Part shown: piece after piece, positions 52,823 to 62,003 of the stretch
How positions within the stretch are numbered: position 1 is the stretch's first letter
How the letters are laid out: the number at the start of each line of letters is the position of its first letter
Assembly: GCF_000428885.1 (NCBI RefSeq)
Contig: NZ_KE386810.1
Coordinates: 148,444-212,443 of the forward strand
DNA from: Geothrix fermentans DSM 14018
GTDB taxonomy: Bacteria; Acidobacteriota; Holophagae; Holophagales; Holophagaceae
DNA: 64,000 nt
Reading direction: 5' to 3'
Position numbers and translations under genes: made by a program
The notes under the pieces: generated by a model
Databases searched by the model: none
Told to the model about the DNA's origin: nothing
The model's input: only the letters and a program-made list of their open reading frames with translations

Positions 52823-53806
52823 ATGCCCAAACCCTTCCGCATCCTATCGATCGACGGCGGCGGCATCCGCGGCCTCATTCCGGCCCTGGTGCTGGCGGAG
52901 CTGGAGCGCCGGACCGGACGGGCCATCTCGGACTGCTTCGACCTCATCGCGGGCACCAGCACCGGAGGCATCCTGGCCCTGGGACTGGCGCTCCCGGGTG
53001 ATGGCGGCCGCCCCAGGTACGCCGCCCGGGATCTGGCGGACCTCTACCTCAAGGAGGGGGGCCGGATCTTCGACGAGAGCCTCTGGCGGCGGCTCACCAA
53101 TCCCATGGGGCTGCGGGCCGCGAAATACCCGTCGGATGGCCTCGAGGGCGTGCTCGCGCAGTACTTCGGGGAGTCGCGGCTGAAGGATGCCCTCGTGGAG
53201 GTGCTGGTGACGGCCTACGACCTGGAGAAGCGGGACGCCTTCTTCTACCGCCGCCGCCGGGCGCTGGCAGACCCGCGCTACGACGTGCCCATGCGGATCG
53301 CCGCCCGGGCCACCAGCGCCGCGCCCACCTACTTCGAGCCCCTCCTGGTGCCCTGGCCCGGCGACCGCGACGTGCTGGTGGATGGCGGCGTCTTCGCCAA
53401 CAATCCGGCCCTGTGCGCCTACGCGGAGGCGCGGCAGACCCTGGCTCAGGCCGGGAAGGCCGGGGAGGACATCCTGCTGGTCTCCCTCGGCACGGGCATC
53501 CACGCCACGCCCTACCGCTACGAGGACGCGAGGGGCTGGGGCGTGGCGGGGTGGGCCCGGCCCATCCTGGACGTCATCTTCGATGGGGTGGCGGACACCG
53601 TGGACTACCAGCTGCGCCAGCTCCTGCCCCCCGGCGCGGACGGGGGGCCCCGCTACCTCCGCTTCCAGACCGACCTCGACGCGGGCCTCAGCGAGATGGA
53701 CGACGCCAGCCCCGGCCACCTCGACGGGCTCCAGCGGGCCGCCGAGGGCATCCTCCAGCGGCAGGCCGCGGAGGTGGACCGGCTCACGTTGATGCTCAGG
53801 CCTTGA
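52823..53806 (+). CDS. patatin-like phospholipase
   Basis: The 327-residue hydrolase has the patatin core: oxyanion loop DGGGIRGL (residues 11-18), nucleophile GTSTGG (Ser46) and catalytic Asp in VDGGVFANNP (Asp187), giving the Ser/Asp dyad. It is soluble and likely cleaves acyl chains from membrane lipids. The sequence is of the CapV/plant-patatin style, but no cyclase or other defence gene is adjacent. It has no clear ribosome binding site. Its end overlaps the convergent universal stress gene by 11 bases. Confidence 0.93.
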   Translation: MPKPFRILSIDGGGIRGLIPALVLAELERRTGRAISDCFDLIAGTSTGGILALGLALPGDGGRPRYAARDLADLYLKEGGRIFDESLWRRLTNPMGLRAAKYPSDGLEGVLAQYFGESRLKDALVEVLVTAYDLEKRDAFFYRRRRALADPRYDVPMRIAARATSAAPTYFEPLLVPWPGDRDVLVDGGVFANNPALCAYAEARQTLAQAGKAGEDILLVSLGTGIHATPYRYEDARGWGVAGWARPILDVIFDGVADTVDYQLRQLLPPGADGGPRYLRFQTDLDAGLSEMDDASPGHLDGLQRAAEGILQRQAAEVDRLTLMLRP

Positions 53807-54236
53807 CCGGCTGGGGCTTCTCCGTCCGTACCACGAGCACATCGCAAGGCGCCAGCCGCACCACGCGGGCGGCTGTGCTGCCGAAGAGGAGCCGCTCCAG
53901 CGTGGAGTGCCCCACCTGGGCCACCACCAGCAGGGTCTGCGGATTGGCCTCGGACACCAGCTCCTCCGCCGGTCCGCCCCACTTCACAATGACCTCGGAC
54001 TTCCCATAAGGCTTCGCCCAGGTCTCCAGCTGCTCCCGCGCGTGATCCTCCATGCTCTTCAGCCAGGCGGGGTCGGGCAGGGCGATCTGGGCCTCGGGCA
54101 GCATGGGCGCCGGGGGCTGGAGCACATGCATGGCCACCAGGGGCACGCCCATGCGCCCGGCCCAGGTGCCGGCCCGTTCCAGGGCCTGCCTCGAGGCTTC
54201 AGAGAAGTCCACTCCCACCAGTACCCGCGTGATCAC
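53796..54236 (-). CDS. universal stress protein (UspA family)
   Basis: The 146-residue protein has the Usp fold: VLVGVDFSEASRQALERA at the start and the ATP-binding end VVAQVGHSTLERLLFGSTAARVVRLAPCDVLVV, close to the G-2x-G-9x-G(S/T) motif. It likely binds ATP. Start is GTG 54236 behind GGAGG at 5 bases. It converges with the patatin gene and faces the pirin genes, so its regulation could be shared with the pirins. Confidence 0.93.
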   Translation of the reverse strand: MITRVLVGVDFSEASRQALERAGTWAGRMGVPLVAMHVLQPPAPMLPEAQIALPDPAWLKSMEDHAREQLETWAKPYGKSEVIVKWGGPAEELVSEANPQTLLVVAQVGHSTLERLLFGSTAARVVRLAPCDVLVVRTEKPQPVKA

Positions 54237-54306
54237 GGCGGCCTCCGTCGGACGCCACCAAGATACGTCCAGGTCATCGATCGGTGCCGTTTTTTTTCAG
54301 GGGGAC

Positions 54307-54334
54307 TTGAAATACGAGTTGAAACACCTAAAAT
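54307..54334 (+). promoter_or_regulatory. sigma-70-like promoter of the pirin pair
   Basis: TTGAAA at 54307-54312 and TAAAAT at 54329-54334 are separated by 16 bases and end 16 bases before ATG 54351. This is one of the clearest promoters in the window and points to regulated expression of the two pirin genes. Confidence 0.65.
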
Positions 54335-54350
54335 GGATCCAGGAGGCACC

Positions 54351-55049
54351 ATGATCACGCTTCGACCTGCGGGAGCCCGTGGCCACTTCGATTTCGGATG
54401 GCTCGACACCCGCCACACCTTCTCGTTCGGGGAGTACTTCGACCCCGAGCACATGCAATTCCACGCCCTCCGGGTGATCAACGAGGACCGCGTGCAGCCC
54501 GGCAAGGGCTTCGGCACCCATGGCCACCGGGACATGGAGATCCTCACCTGGGTGCTCTCGGGTACCCTCGAACACCGCGACAGCCTGGGCACCCACGGCG
54601 TCATCCGCCCGGGCGAGGCCCAGGTCATGAGCGCCGGAACGGGCATCCGGCACAGCGAGTTCAACCCCTCAGCCTCGGAGCCGGTACACTTCCTCCAGAT
54701 CTGGATCCTGCCCGGCGAGCCCGGCCTTGCGCCCCGCTACGACCAGGTGGCCTTCTCCGAGGACAGCCTGCAGAACCAGTTGCGGCTCATCGCCAGCCCC
54801 GATGCCGCCGACGGCTCCGTCAAGCTCTTCCAGGATGTGCGGATCTACGCCGCCCGGCTGGATGCGGGCCGTGAGGTGCAGGCCGCGATCCCGCCCGGGC
54901 GCGCCGGCTTCCTCCATGTGGCCAAGGGCTCCGTGACGCTCAACGGGACGGCCATGGCCGCGGGGGATGCCGCCCGCATCGAGGGGGAACCCTCCCTCAC
55001 CGTGGCGGCCGGATCGCCCGCCGAAGTCCTGTTCTTCGATCTCGCCTGA
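54351..55049 (+). CDS. pirin-family cupin protein 1
   Basis: The 232-residue bicupin has the pirin metal site: FGTHGHRDMEILTWVL and an HRDSLGTHGVIRPGEAQVMSAGTGIRHSEFN stretch providing His and Glu ligands. Pirins bind iron, and some act as quercetin dioxygenases or redox sensors. The length fits YhaK-type pirins. AGGAGG lies 4 bases before ATG 54351. It is followed after 9 bases by a second, longer pirin. Confidence 0.93.
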   Translation: MITLRPAGARGHFDFGWLDTRHTFSFGEYFDPEHMQFHALRVINEDRVQPGKGFGTHGHRDMEILTWVLSGTLEHRDSLGTHGVIRPGEAQVMSAGTGIRHSEFNPSASEPVHFLQIWILPGEPGLAPRYDQVAFSEDSLQNQLRLIASPDAADGSVKLFQDVRIYAARLDAGREVQAAIPPGRAGFLHVAKGSVTLNGTAMAAGDAARIEGEPSLTVAAGSPAEVLFFDLA

Positions 55050-55058
55050 GGTATGACC

Positions 55059-55961
55059 ATGACCCTCAAACCTGTCTCCGTTCTCGTCCCCGGCCTCCCC
55101 ACGGAGGACGGCAACCGCGTGCCCCTCACGCGCCTGGTGCCCGGCCAGGGCAAGCGGGGCGCCGAGGCCTTCCGGGCCCTGGATCCCTTCCTCCTCATGG
55201 ACCACTTCGGGCCCATGGTGCTGCCTCCTGGGACGGACGCGGGCTTCCCGCCCCATCCCCACCGCGGCTTCCAGACCCTGACCTACCTCCTCCAGGGCGC
55301 CTTCCGGCACCGGGACAGCACGGGCGGGTCCGGCCTGCTGCAGCCCGGCGGCGCCCAGCTCATGAACGCGGGCGCGGGCATCGTCCACGAGGAGATGCCG
55401 GTGCCCGAGCACCTGACCCTAGATTCCGGGGCACGCACGCGTGACCCGGGGGAGACCGGTGGGGCCATCGAGGGCGTGCAGCTCTGGATCAACCTGCCCA
55501 AGGCCGAGAAGGGCTCGAAGCCCGGCTATACGGACCTGCAGCCCGAGTCCATGCCGTGGAAGGAGCTCCCCGGCGGACGGATCCGCGTGCTGGCGGGCAC
55601 CTGGGCCGGTGTGACCGGCCCCGCCCGCACGCCCGCGAAGGTGGCCTACGCCCACCTGGAGCTGGAGGCCGGCGCCCGCTTCGAGCATGCGGTCCCGGCC
55701 GGGTGGACCGCGGCCGTGGTGCCCCTGCACGGCTCTGTCCGCGTCGAAGGCACGGACGTGCCGGCCGACTCCGTGGCCCTGCTGGGCGAGGGGGAGGCCC
55801 TGGCCGTCGAGGCCACCGCGCCCGTCAGCCTCATGCTGCTGACGGGGGAACCCATCCGGGAGCCCATCGCCCACTACGGCCCCTTCGTGATGAACACCTA
55901 CGACGAGATCGAGCAGGCCATCCGGGACTACCAGGAGGGCCGCATGGGGTACCTCGACTGA
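55059..55961 (+). CDS. pirin-family cupin protein 2
   Basis: The 300-residue pirin has FPPHPHRGFQTLTYLL and an HRDSTGGSGLLQPGGAQLMNAG metal region, then a long C-terminal cupin ending NTYDEIEQAIRDYQEGRMGYLD. ATG 55059 is chosen over ATG 55053 because GAGG is 7 bases before it. Its metal-ligand pattern differs from the first pirin, suggesting different substrates. Its TGA touches the TCA of the convergent rarA, forming TGATCA. Confidence 0.92.
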   Translation: MTLKPVSVLVPGLPTEDGNRVPLTRLVPGQGKRGAEAFRALDPFLLMDHFGPMVLPPGTDAGFPPHPHRGFQTLTYLLQGAFRHRDSTGGSGLLQPGGAQLMNAGAGIVHEEMPVPEHLTLDSGARTRDPGETGGAIEGVQLWINLPKAEKGSKPGYTDLQPESMPWKELPGGRIRVLAGTWAGVTGPARTPAKVAYAHLELEAGARFEHAVPAGWTAAVVPLHGSVRVEGTDVPADSVALLGEGEALAVEATAPVSLMLLTGEPIREPIAHYGPFVMNTYDEIEQAIRDYQEGRMGYLD

Positions 55962-57353
55962 TCAGATCGGCTTCGCTTCCAGCTTCCGGCCCAGGGTGAA
56001 CTTGCCCTGGGCCAGCTTGTGGATGGCCCGCGCCAGGGCCTCGCGGCTGCAGGCCAGCTCGGTGCTCCAGGCCTCCAGGGGCAGCTCGCCGCCCTCGGGG
56101 TGGGCCATGACCCAGGCCTCCCACAGGGCTTCCAGGGCCGCGGCATCCGGTTCCTGGCGGTCGCGCCAGCTGCGCTCCTGGGGGCGCTTCGGTTCGTAAA
56201 ACGATTGGCTGCGCAGCTTGTCGGGCAGGAAAACCTGCTCCCGGTCGTAGTCGTCGTGGGAGTAGTGGTAGCCCACGCCCCGGCCGGCCTTGCGGGCGGT
56301 GGCCGTGTGGGCGTCGCGGATGGATTCGGGGATGGGCGCGTCATCCGCCGCCAGGGCCGCGTCCACGGCCAGGACGGTGGCGTTGCTCTTGGGCGCGTTG
56401 GCGGTGTAGATGACGGCCTGGGCCAGGGGGATGCGGGCCTCGGGCCAGCCGATCTGCTCCACAGCCCGGCTGGCGGCCTCGCAGAGGATGAAGGCCTGGG
56501 GATCGGCGTTGCCCACATCCTCGGCGGCGCAGACCATGAGGCGCCGCGCGATGAAGCGGGGATCCTCGCCGCCGCGGATCATGCGACTCAGGTAGTAGAG
56601 CGCCGCGTCCGCATCGGAGCCCCGCAGGCTCTTCTGGAAGGCGCTGGCGAGGTCGTAGTGGCCGTCGGCGCGGTCGAACATCATGCGGCCGCCCAGGGCG
56701 CCCTGGAGGGACTCCAGGTCCGGATCCGGCATCTCCATCCAGGTCTCCAGGCCCGAGAGCGCCGAGCGCAGGTCGCCGCCGGCCCAGTGGGAGAGCCACT
56801 CGAAGACCTCCGCCGGCTCAGGCTCGCCGGCGCGCTCCTTCGCCCAGGCCCGCTTCAGCACCTGCTGGATGTGGGCGGGCTCCAGGGCCTTGAGGGCGAT
56901 GAGCTGGCAGCGGCTGCGCAGCGCCGGGTTCAGGTAGAAGGCCGGGTTCTCCGTGGTGGCGCCGATGAGGATGGCCTCGCCGCGCTCCAGGAAGGGCAGG
57001 AGGATGTCCTGCTGCGCCCGGTTGAAGCGGTGGATCTCGTCCAGGAACACCACGGGCGGCACGCTCCGGAACAGGGGCATCTCCCGGCTCTCCTGGAGGA
57101 ACTTCTTCAGTTCCGCCGCGCTGCCGGAGACGCCCGAGAACTCCATGAAGCCGTGGCCCGTGGCTTCCGCCAGGATGCGGGCCAGAGTGGTCTTGCCCGT
57201 GCCCGGAGGCCCCCACATGACCATGGAGGGCAGGCGCCCTCCGGCCGTGAGCCGCCGCAGGGCGCCCTTGGGGCCCAGCAGGTGGGCCTGGCCCACCACC
57301 TCGTCCAGCGTCGAAGGTCGCATGCGTTCGGGGAGCGGGGTGGCGTGGCTCAC
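55962..57353 (-). CDS. rarA: replication-associated recombination protein A
   Basis: This clamp-loader-like AAA+ ATPase acts at stalled replication forks. The 463-residue protein has Walker [19 protein letters not shown], Walker B VVFLDEIHRF, sensor IGATTENPAFYLN and the C-terminal MgsA tetramerisation part (YLSRMIRGGEDPRFIARRLMV, GVGYHYSHDD). Start is GTG 57353 with GGAGG 2 bases before it; an in-frame ATG at 57323 is possible but less supported. It converges with the pirin genes. Confidence 0.95.
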   Translation of the reverse strand: MSHATPLPERMRPSTLDEVVGQAHLLGPKGALRRLTAGGRLPSMVMWGPPGTGKTTLARILAEATGHGFMEFSGVSGSAAELKKFLQESREMPLFRSVPPVVFLDEIHRFNRAQQDILLPFLERGEAILIGATTENPAFYLNPALRSRCQLIALKALEPAHIQQVLKRAWAKERAGEPEPAEVFEWLSHWAGGDLRSALSGLETWMEMPDPDLESLQGALGGRMMFDRADGHYDLASAFQKSLRGSDADAALYYLSRMIRGGEDPRFIARRLMVCAAEDVGNADPQAFILCEAASRAVEQIGWPEARIPLAQAVIYTANAPKSNATVLAVDAALAADDAPIPESIRDAHTATARKAGRGVGYHYSHDDYDREQVFLPDKLRSQSFYEPKRPQERSWRDRQEPDAAALEALWEAWVMAHPEGGELPLEAWSTELACSREALARAIHKLAQGKFTLGRKLEAKPI

Positions 57354-57433
57354 GGCCTCCAGCCTAGCGCGACCGGCGGCTTGGGGTGCGTGGGGAGCCG
57401 CCCGCCGGGCCCCAGGCGAGGTAGGCTGGTCCC

Positions 57434-58615
57434 ATGGACACCCTCCCCGCCTACGAACGCGATCCCTACGCCACCGCATTGGAGACCCGCGTGCTGCGCA
57501 CCGGGGCGGAGCAGGGCCGCCCCTTCGCCATCCTGGAGGACACGATCCTCTACCCGGAGGGAGGCGGCCAGCCCGCCGACCGCGGCACCCTCAACGGCAC
57601 CGCTGTGGTGGATGTCCAGAAACGCGACGGCGAGATCCGCCACTACCTCGCCGCTCCGGTGGTGGAAGGTCCGGCCTCCCTGGAACTGGACTGGCCCCGC
57701 CGCTTCGACCACATGCAGCAGCACACGGGCCAGCACCTGCTCACGGCCGTGGCCCAGGACCGCTTCCAGTGGGAGACCACGGCCTTCCACCTGGGGGCGT
57801 CGATCTGCGACATCGAGCTGTCGGCTTCCTCCATGTCGCTGCGCGACATGGAGCAATTGGAAGAGAAGGTAGCCGATGAGATCCGCGCGCATCGCGAGAT
57901 CTCGGCCCGGCGGGTGAGTCCGGAGGCCTACAAGCTGGAGGCGGTGCGCTCGCGCGGCCTGCCCGAGGGGCATACGGGGGACATCCGGCTGATCCAGATC
58001 GCGGGGGTGGACCTGAACACCTGCGGCGGCACCCACCTGCGCCACACGGGCGAGATCGAGGCCCTGAAGCTGTTGGGCACGGAGTCGATCCGCGGGGGGA
58101 CGCGGCTCTTCTACGTGGCGGGAAGGCGCGCCAGGCTGCGCCTGGACGCGCATGAACGGCGCACTGCGGGGCTGCGCGCCCTGCTGGGCGCGCCAGACGA
58201 GGACCTGGTGTCCGTCCTCCAGGGCAAGCTCGATCAACTCCAGACCGCGGAGCGCCGGGCGCGGAAGCTGGAGGAGGAGCTGGCGGAGATGCAGGCTTCG
58301 GCCCTGGCCCTCCGGCCGGAGGCCCTGGTGGAAGCCCATTTCGAGGACCGCGACATGGCCTTCCTCCAGAAGCTGGCGCGCCAGGTGCTCGCGGCGGACC
58401 CGGGGAAGGCCGTGTTCCTCACAGCCGCGGCGGGAGGGCAGGGCCTCTTCCTGCTGAGCGCCGGGGAGGCCTGCGGGCTGGATGTGCCCGCCCTCGGGAA
58501 GGCCGTGGCGGCGATCCTGGGCGCCAAGGGCGGCGGCTCGGGCAGGACCTTCCAGGGCAAGGCGCCGGATCTGAAGGCGCGGGCCGGGGCCCTGGCCCGG
58601 CTCCGGGAGGGCTGA
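57434..58615 (+). CDS. alaX: AlaX-type alanyl-tRNA editing protein
   Basis: The 393-residue protein lacks the AlaRS catalytic core but has the editing domain: LYPEGGGQPADRG, zinc ligands HMQQHTGQH (His93, His97) and NTCGGTH (Cys197, His201). A C-terminal coiled region and DHHA1-like domain (AILGAKGGGSGRTFQGKA) follow. Free-standing AlaX-L proteins remove serine or glycine from tRNA(Ala). It is divergent from rarA, and GAGGTAGG precedes it. Confidence 0.93.
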   Translation: MDTLPAYERDPYATALETRVLRTGAEQGRPFAILEDTILYPEGGGQPADRGTLNGTAVVDVQKRDGEIRHYLAAPVVEGPASLELDWPRRFDHMQQHTGQHLLTAVAQDRFQWETTAFHLGASICDIELSASSMSLRDMEQLEEKVADEIRAHREISARRVSPEAYKLEAVRSRGLPEGHTGDIRLIQIAGVDLNTCGGTHLRHTGEIEALKLLGTESIRGGTRLFYVAGRRARLRLDAHERRTAGLRALLGAPDEDLVSVLQGKLDQLQTAERRARKLEEELAEMQASALALRPEALVEAHFEDRDMAFLQKLARQVLAADPGKAVFLTAAAGGQGLFLLSAGEACGLDVPALGKAVAAILGAKGGGSGRTFQGKAPDLKARAGALARLREG

Positions 58616-58618
58616 CCC

Positions 58619-59461
58619 ATGGGTCTCGGTGAGGTGCGGGTCGCGGGGTTCCTGAAGCTGCTGGCCTGGGGCCTGGCGCTCTACGCAGGCCTCTGTCTCG
58701 TGGCCTTCCTGGCCCAGCGGCGCATGATGTACTTCCCGGACCGCGAGCCCGAGCCGGAGGCCGTCGAGCGGGCCGTGGGCGCGCGCGTGGTGCCCTGGCG
58801 GGACGGGAAAGGGGGTGTGCTCGGCTGGCGGCGGGCGGCGAGGTCGGAGGCCCCCCGGGTCCTGGTCCTGCACGGCAACGCCGGCGATGCCCTGGGCCGT
58901 CTGGACTACCTGCCGGTGATCGAGGCGGCGGGCTTCGAGGGGGTGCTGCTGGAATACCCGGGCTACGGCCCCCGGGAGGGCGAGCGCTCGGAGGCCTCGC
59001 TGGTGGCCGATGCCCGGGCGGCGGTCCGGCAGCTGAAGGCGGAGTCCAGCGCGCCGGTGATCCTGCTGGGCGAGAGCCTCGGAACGGGTGTGGCGGCCCA
59101 GGTGGCCGCCGCCGACCCCAAGCTGGTGGCGGGGCTGCTCCTGGCGGCGCCCTTCGCCCGGATGAGCGAAGTGGCCGCCCGCCACTACCCGTACCTGCCC
59201 ATGAAGCTGATCCTGCGGGACCGCTGGGACAGCCTGGAGGCCATCCGCAGCTACCGCGGCCCCGTGGCGGTGGTGATCGCCGGGCAGGACGAGGTGGTGG
59301 GCGCGGACCAGGGCCGGCGCCTGGCCAAGGCCTGCCCGGGCCCTGTCCGCCAATGGGAGCTTCCCCACGCGGATCACAATGGCCTGCCCAGGGCTCCGGG
59401 CCGGCCGCCCTGGTCTGAGGCCCTGGCTTTCCTCCGGGGACGGGCCGGGATGGGACAATAG
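58619..59461 (+). CDS. membrane-anchored alpha/beta hydrolase (BEM46/ABHD13-like)
   Basis: The 280-residue protein has an N-terminal membrane helix (residues 11-32), then RRMMYFPDREPE and the hydrolase core VLVLHGNAGDALGR, GESLGTGVAAQ with the nucleophile Ser153, the acid in AGQDEVVGA and His in LPHADHNG. It fits the BEM46-like group of serine hydrolases. GGGAGG overlaps the alaX end. The substrate is unknown. Confidence 0.9.
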   Translation: MGLGEVRVAGFLKLLAWGLALYAGLCLVAFLAQRRMMYFPDREPEPEAVERAVGARVVPWRDGKGGVLGWRRAARSEAPRVLVLHGNAGDALGRLDYLPVIEAAGFEGVLLEYPGYGPREGERSEASLVADARAAVRQLKAESSAPVILLGESLGTGVAAQVAAADPKLVAGLLLAAPFARMSEVAARHYPYLPMKLILRDRWDSLEAIRSYRGPVAVVIAGQDEVVGADQGRRLAKACPGPVRQWELPHADHNGLPRAPGRPPWSEALAFLRGRAGMGQ

Positions 59462-59466
59462 GGTCC

Positions 59467-60627
59467 ATGGACCTGATCTACCTCGACCACAACGCCACCA
59501 CCGCCCTCGATCCCGAGGCCTTCGAGGCCATGCGCCCCTGGTTCACGGAGCGCTTCGGCAACGCCAGCTCCGCCTACGCCCTGGGCCACCTTTCGGATGG
59601 CGCCGTGGTGGCGGCCCGGGAGCAGGTGGCGGCCCTGGTGGGCTGCACGCCCGCGGAGGTCGTCTTCACCAGCGGAGGCACGGAGAGCCTGAACCACGCC
59701 TTCCGGGGCGTGTGGGAGGCCTTCCCCGCGAAGCGGCACCTGGTCACGACGGCGGTGGAGCATCCCGCCGTGCGGGCCCTGGTGGCCTGGTGGAAGGCCC
59801 AGGGAGGCGAAGCCGCGGATGTGGGTGTGGATGGGGAGGGCCGGCTGGACCTGGCGGCCCTGGAGTCCGCCGTGCGCCCGGATACAGCCCTGGTGGCCGT
59901 CATGGCCGCCAACAACGAGTCCGGCGTGCGCTTCCCCGTGGAGGATGCGGCCCGCATCGCCAAGGCCAAGGGCGCCCTCTTCCTGGTGGATGCCACCCAG
60001 GCCATGGGCAAGGTCCCGGTGGATGCGGCGGCCTGGGGGGCCGACCTGCTGAGTCTCAGCGGGCACAAGTTCCACGGGCCCAAGGGCACGGGCCTGCTCA
60101 TGATCCGCCGGGGGGTGCGCCTGAAGCCGCTCATGCTGGGCGGCTCCCAGGAGCGGGGCCGGCGCGGCGGCACGGAGAACGTCCCCGGCATCGTGGGCTT
60201 GGGCAAGGCCGCGGAGCGGGCCCTGGCGAGGCTGCCGGAGATGGACCGCGTGCGCGGGCTGCGGGATGCCCTGGAGGTCCGCATTCTCGCGGAGATTCCG
60301 GAGGTCCGCATCCACGGCGCGGGCGCGGATCGCCTGCCCAACACCAGCCTGGTGGGGTTCGCCGGGGTCGAGGGCGAGGCGGTGCAGCTGAAGCTGGCGG
60401 AGCGGGGCATCTGCGTGTCCACGGGCAGCGCCTGCAGCACGGGCATGCGCGAGCCCAGCCATGTGCTCCGCGCCATGCAGGTGCCGGCGCCCTACGCCCG
60501 GGGCACGGTGCGGTTCAGCCTGGGACTGGGCACCACGGAGGCCCAGATCACCACCGTGGCCGAGCTGCTGCCGGGCCTGGTCTCGGACCTGCGGGGGATC
60601 TCGGGCGAAAGAGGTCTTGATCGGTAA
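59467..60627 (+). CDS. cysteine desulfurase (NifS/IscS family)
   Basis: The 386-residue PLP enzyme mobilises sulfur from cysteine. It has DHNATT near the N terminus, TTAVEHPAV, LVDATQAMGKVPVD, the PLP Lys201 in SGHKFHGPKGTG and the active Cys323 in STGSACSTG. It is closer to group I (NifS/IscS) than to SufS. No IscU or other Fe-S assembly gene is beside it. It could equally serve tRNA thiolation. It follows the hydrolase gene by 5 bases. Confidence 0.92.
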   Translation: MDLIYLDHNATTALDPEAFEAMRPWFTERFGNASSAYALGHLSDGAVVAAREQVAALVGCTPAEVVFTSGGTESLNHAFRGVWEAFPAKRHLVTTAVEHPAVRALVAWWKAQGGEAADVGVDGEGRLDLAALESAVRPDTALVAVMAANNESGVRFPVEDAARIAKAKGALFLVDATQAMGKVPVDAAAWGADLLSLSGHKFHGPKGTGLLMIRRGVRLKPLMLGGSQERGRRGGTENVPGIVGLGKAAERALARLPEMDRVRGLRDALEVRILAEIPEVRIHGAGADRLPNTSLVGFAGVEGEAVQLKLAERGICVSTGSACSTGMREPSHVLRAMQVPAPYARGTVRFSLGLGTTEAQITTVAELLPGLVSDLRGISGERGLDR

Positions 60628-60739
60628 ATTCCATGACGCATCCATATTTATCCTGATTTTGCGGGCTTGACACGTGGTGGCATGATGGTGGGCACTCAGG
60701 AGCTTCCAAGCCCCCTCATCCCTCCCCGCGGGGTGCCGC

Positions 60740-62002
60740 ATGGTCATGAACCTGTTCGCGCGATTCACCCGGGCCTTCCGGCCCGCTCCGGCTGAACCTG
60801 GCGGGCTGCAGTGGCGGTCGCCGGCCCACCTCGACCGGGGCCGGCTCGGGGAGGCCCGCATGGCCCTGGATGACCGGGGCCGGGGCGTCGCCCTGTGGGA
60901 GAACGACGGCAGCCTGTGGACCATGTCCACCGGTCCCGCGGTCTCGCCGGCCCTGGCGCGCGTTCCCTTCGGCGAGGGCGTGAACCCCCGCCTCGCCCTG
61001 AATCCCAAGGGGCGGGGCCTCGCGGTGTGGGTGGCCGATCTGGGGGAAGAGAGGCAGGTCCTGGGCAAGATCCTGGGGACGGGCGAGGCGCCGGGGCATG
61101 TCCTGTTCCAGACGCCCGGCCTCGTCCGGCAGCTCCAGGTCGTGGCGGACCGCCGGGGCGATGCGCTGGTGGTCTGGCTCCACCAGAAGGTGGGGCGGGT
61201 GGAGGCCATGGCCTACGCCTTCGACGCCCGCGGGGAGAACTGGGAGGGACAGCCGATCGTGCTCGGTCTCCCCTCGGATCCGGGGGCGGCCCCCAGGCTC
61301 GCCTCGAACAGCCGGGAGCATGCCATGGTGATCTGGGAAGCCCGGGACAGCCTCTTCGAGGGACTGATGGCCAGCCACTACTGGCCCTCGGACCGCATCT
61401 GGTCGGATCACCCCGTGCCCGTGGTGGCGCACGAGGCCCACCACCACCAGGTGGCCATGGATGATCATGGGAACGCGCTGGCCCTGTGGATCCACGCCCC
61501 CTCCGGGCAGCAGCGGGGCGTCCTGGAGGCCAGCTTCTACGATGTCCAGGCCGGCGAGTGGCGTGAGCCGGACATCCTGGCCACGGCCCACGAGATCTCC
61601 ACGCCGCGGCTGATCATGAATGGGGACGGCGAGGCCCTGGCGGCCTGGGGCCAGCGGGAGGGCGGGGATGTCTCGCGCCTCTTCTCCAAGGCCTTCCGGG
61701 AGCGGGCCTGGGAGGCCGAAGCGGTCTGTCTCGACCACGAACAGGGCCGGTTCCGCGACTACGCCATCGACCTGGGGCCGGATGGGCGGGCGGGATTCCT
61801 GGTGGTGCAGCGGGGCGCCGCGGGAGACCAGGTCGCTCTCCGGGTCCGCCAGGGGGACTGGTCGGCGCCGAGGGTCATGGGGGCCGCCCCGGGGGCTACC
61901 TGCGGATCGCCCAGGATCGCCATGTGCCCCAGGGGGATGTCCCTCCTATGGACCCAGGGGGTGGGGGCCGATAAGACCCTCGTCCTGGTCGATTCGCACT
62001 GA
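60740..62002 (+). CDS. repeat-built, propeller-like hypothetical protein
   Basis: The 420-residue protein has about eight copies of a unit with core PRLALNPKGRGLAVW, ending in a conserved Trp: Trp53, Trp97, Trp146, Trp199, Trp250, Trp303, a degenerate copy near 345-356 and Trp404. The spacing of 44-53 residues is that of beta-propeller blades. A basic Arg/Phe-rich start replaces a clear signal peptide. No catalytic motif is evident. The spacer before it has TTGACA at 60667 without a matching -10 box. Function unknown; ligand or protein binding is likely. Confidence 0.7.
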   Translation: MVMNLFARFTRAFRPAPAEPGGLQWRSPAHLDRGRLGEARMALDDRGRGVALWENDGSLWTMSTGPAVSPALARVPFGEGVNPRLALNPKGRGLAVWVADLGEERQVLGKILGTGEAPGHVLFQTPGLVRQLQVVADRRGDALVVWLHQKVGRVEAMAYAFDARGENWEGQPIVLGLPSDPGAAPRLASNSREHAMVIWEARDSLFEGLMASHYWPSDRIWSDHPVPVVAHEAHHHQVAMDDHGNALALWIHAPSGQQRGVLEASFYDVQAGEWREPDILATAHEISTPRLIMNGDGEALAAWGQREGGDVSRLFSKAFRERAWEAEAVCLDHEQGRFRDYAIDLGPDGRAGFLVVQRGAAGDQVALRVRQGDWSAPRVMGAAPGATCGSPRIAMCPRGMSLLWTQGVGADKTLVLVDSH

Positions 62003-62003
62003 C

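Noticed and set aside
52823-54236. Patatin plus universal stress protein as a CBASS-like defence unit
   Set aside because: No CD-NTase, ubiquitin-like or sensor gene is adjacent and the genes are convergent.
60660-60690. TTGACA/TGGCATG sequences as a sigma-70 or sigma-54 promoter
   Set aside because: No suitably spaced -10 box is present and the GG-GC spacing is one base too long for sigma-54.
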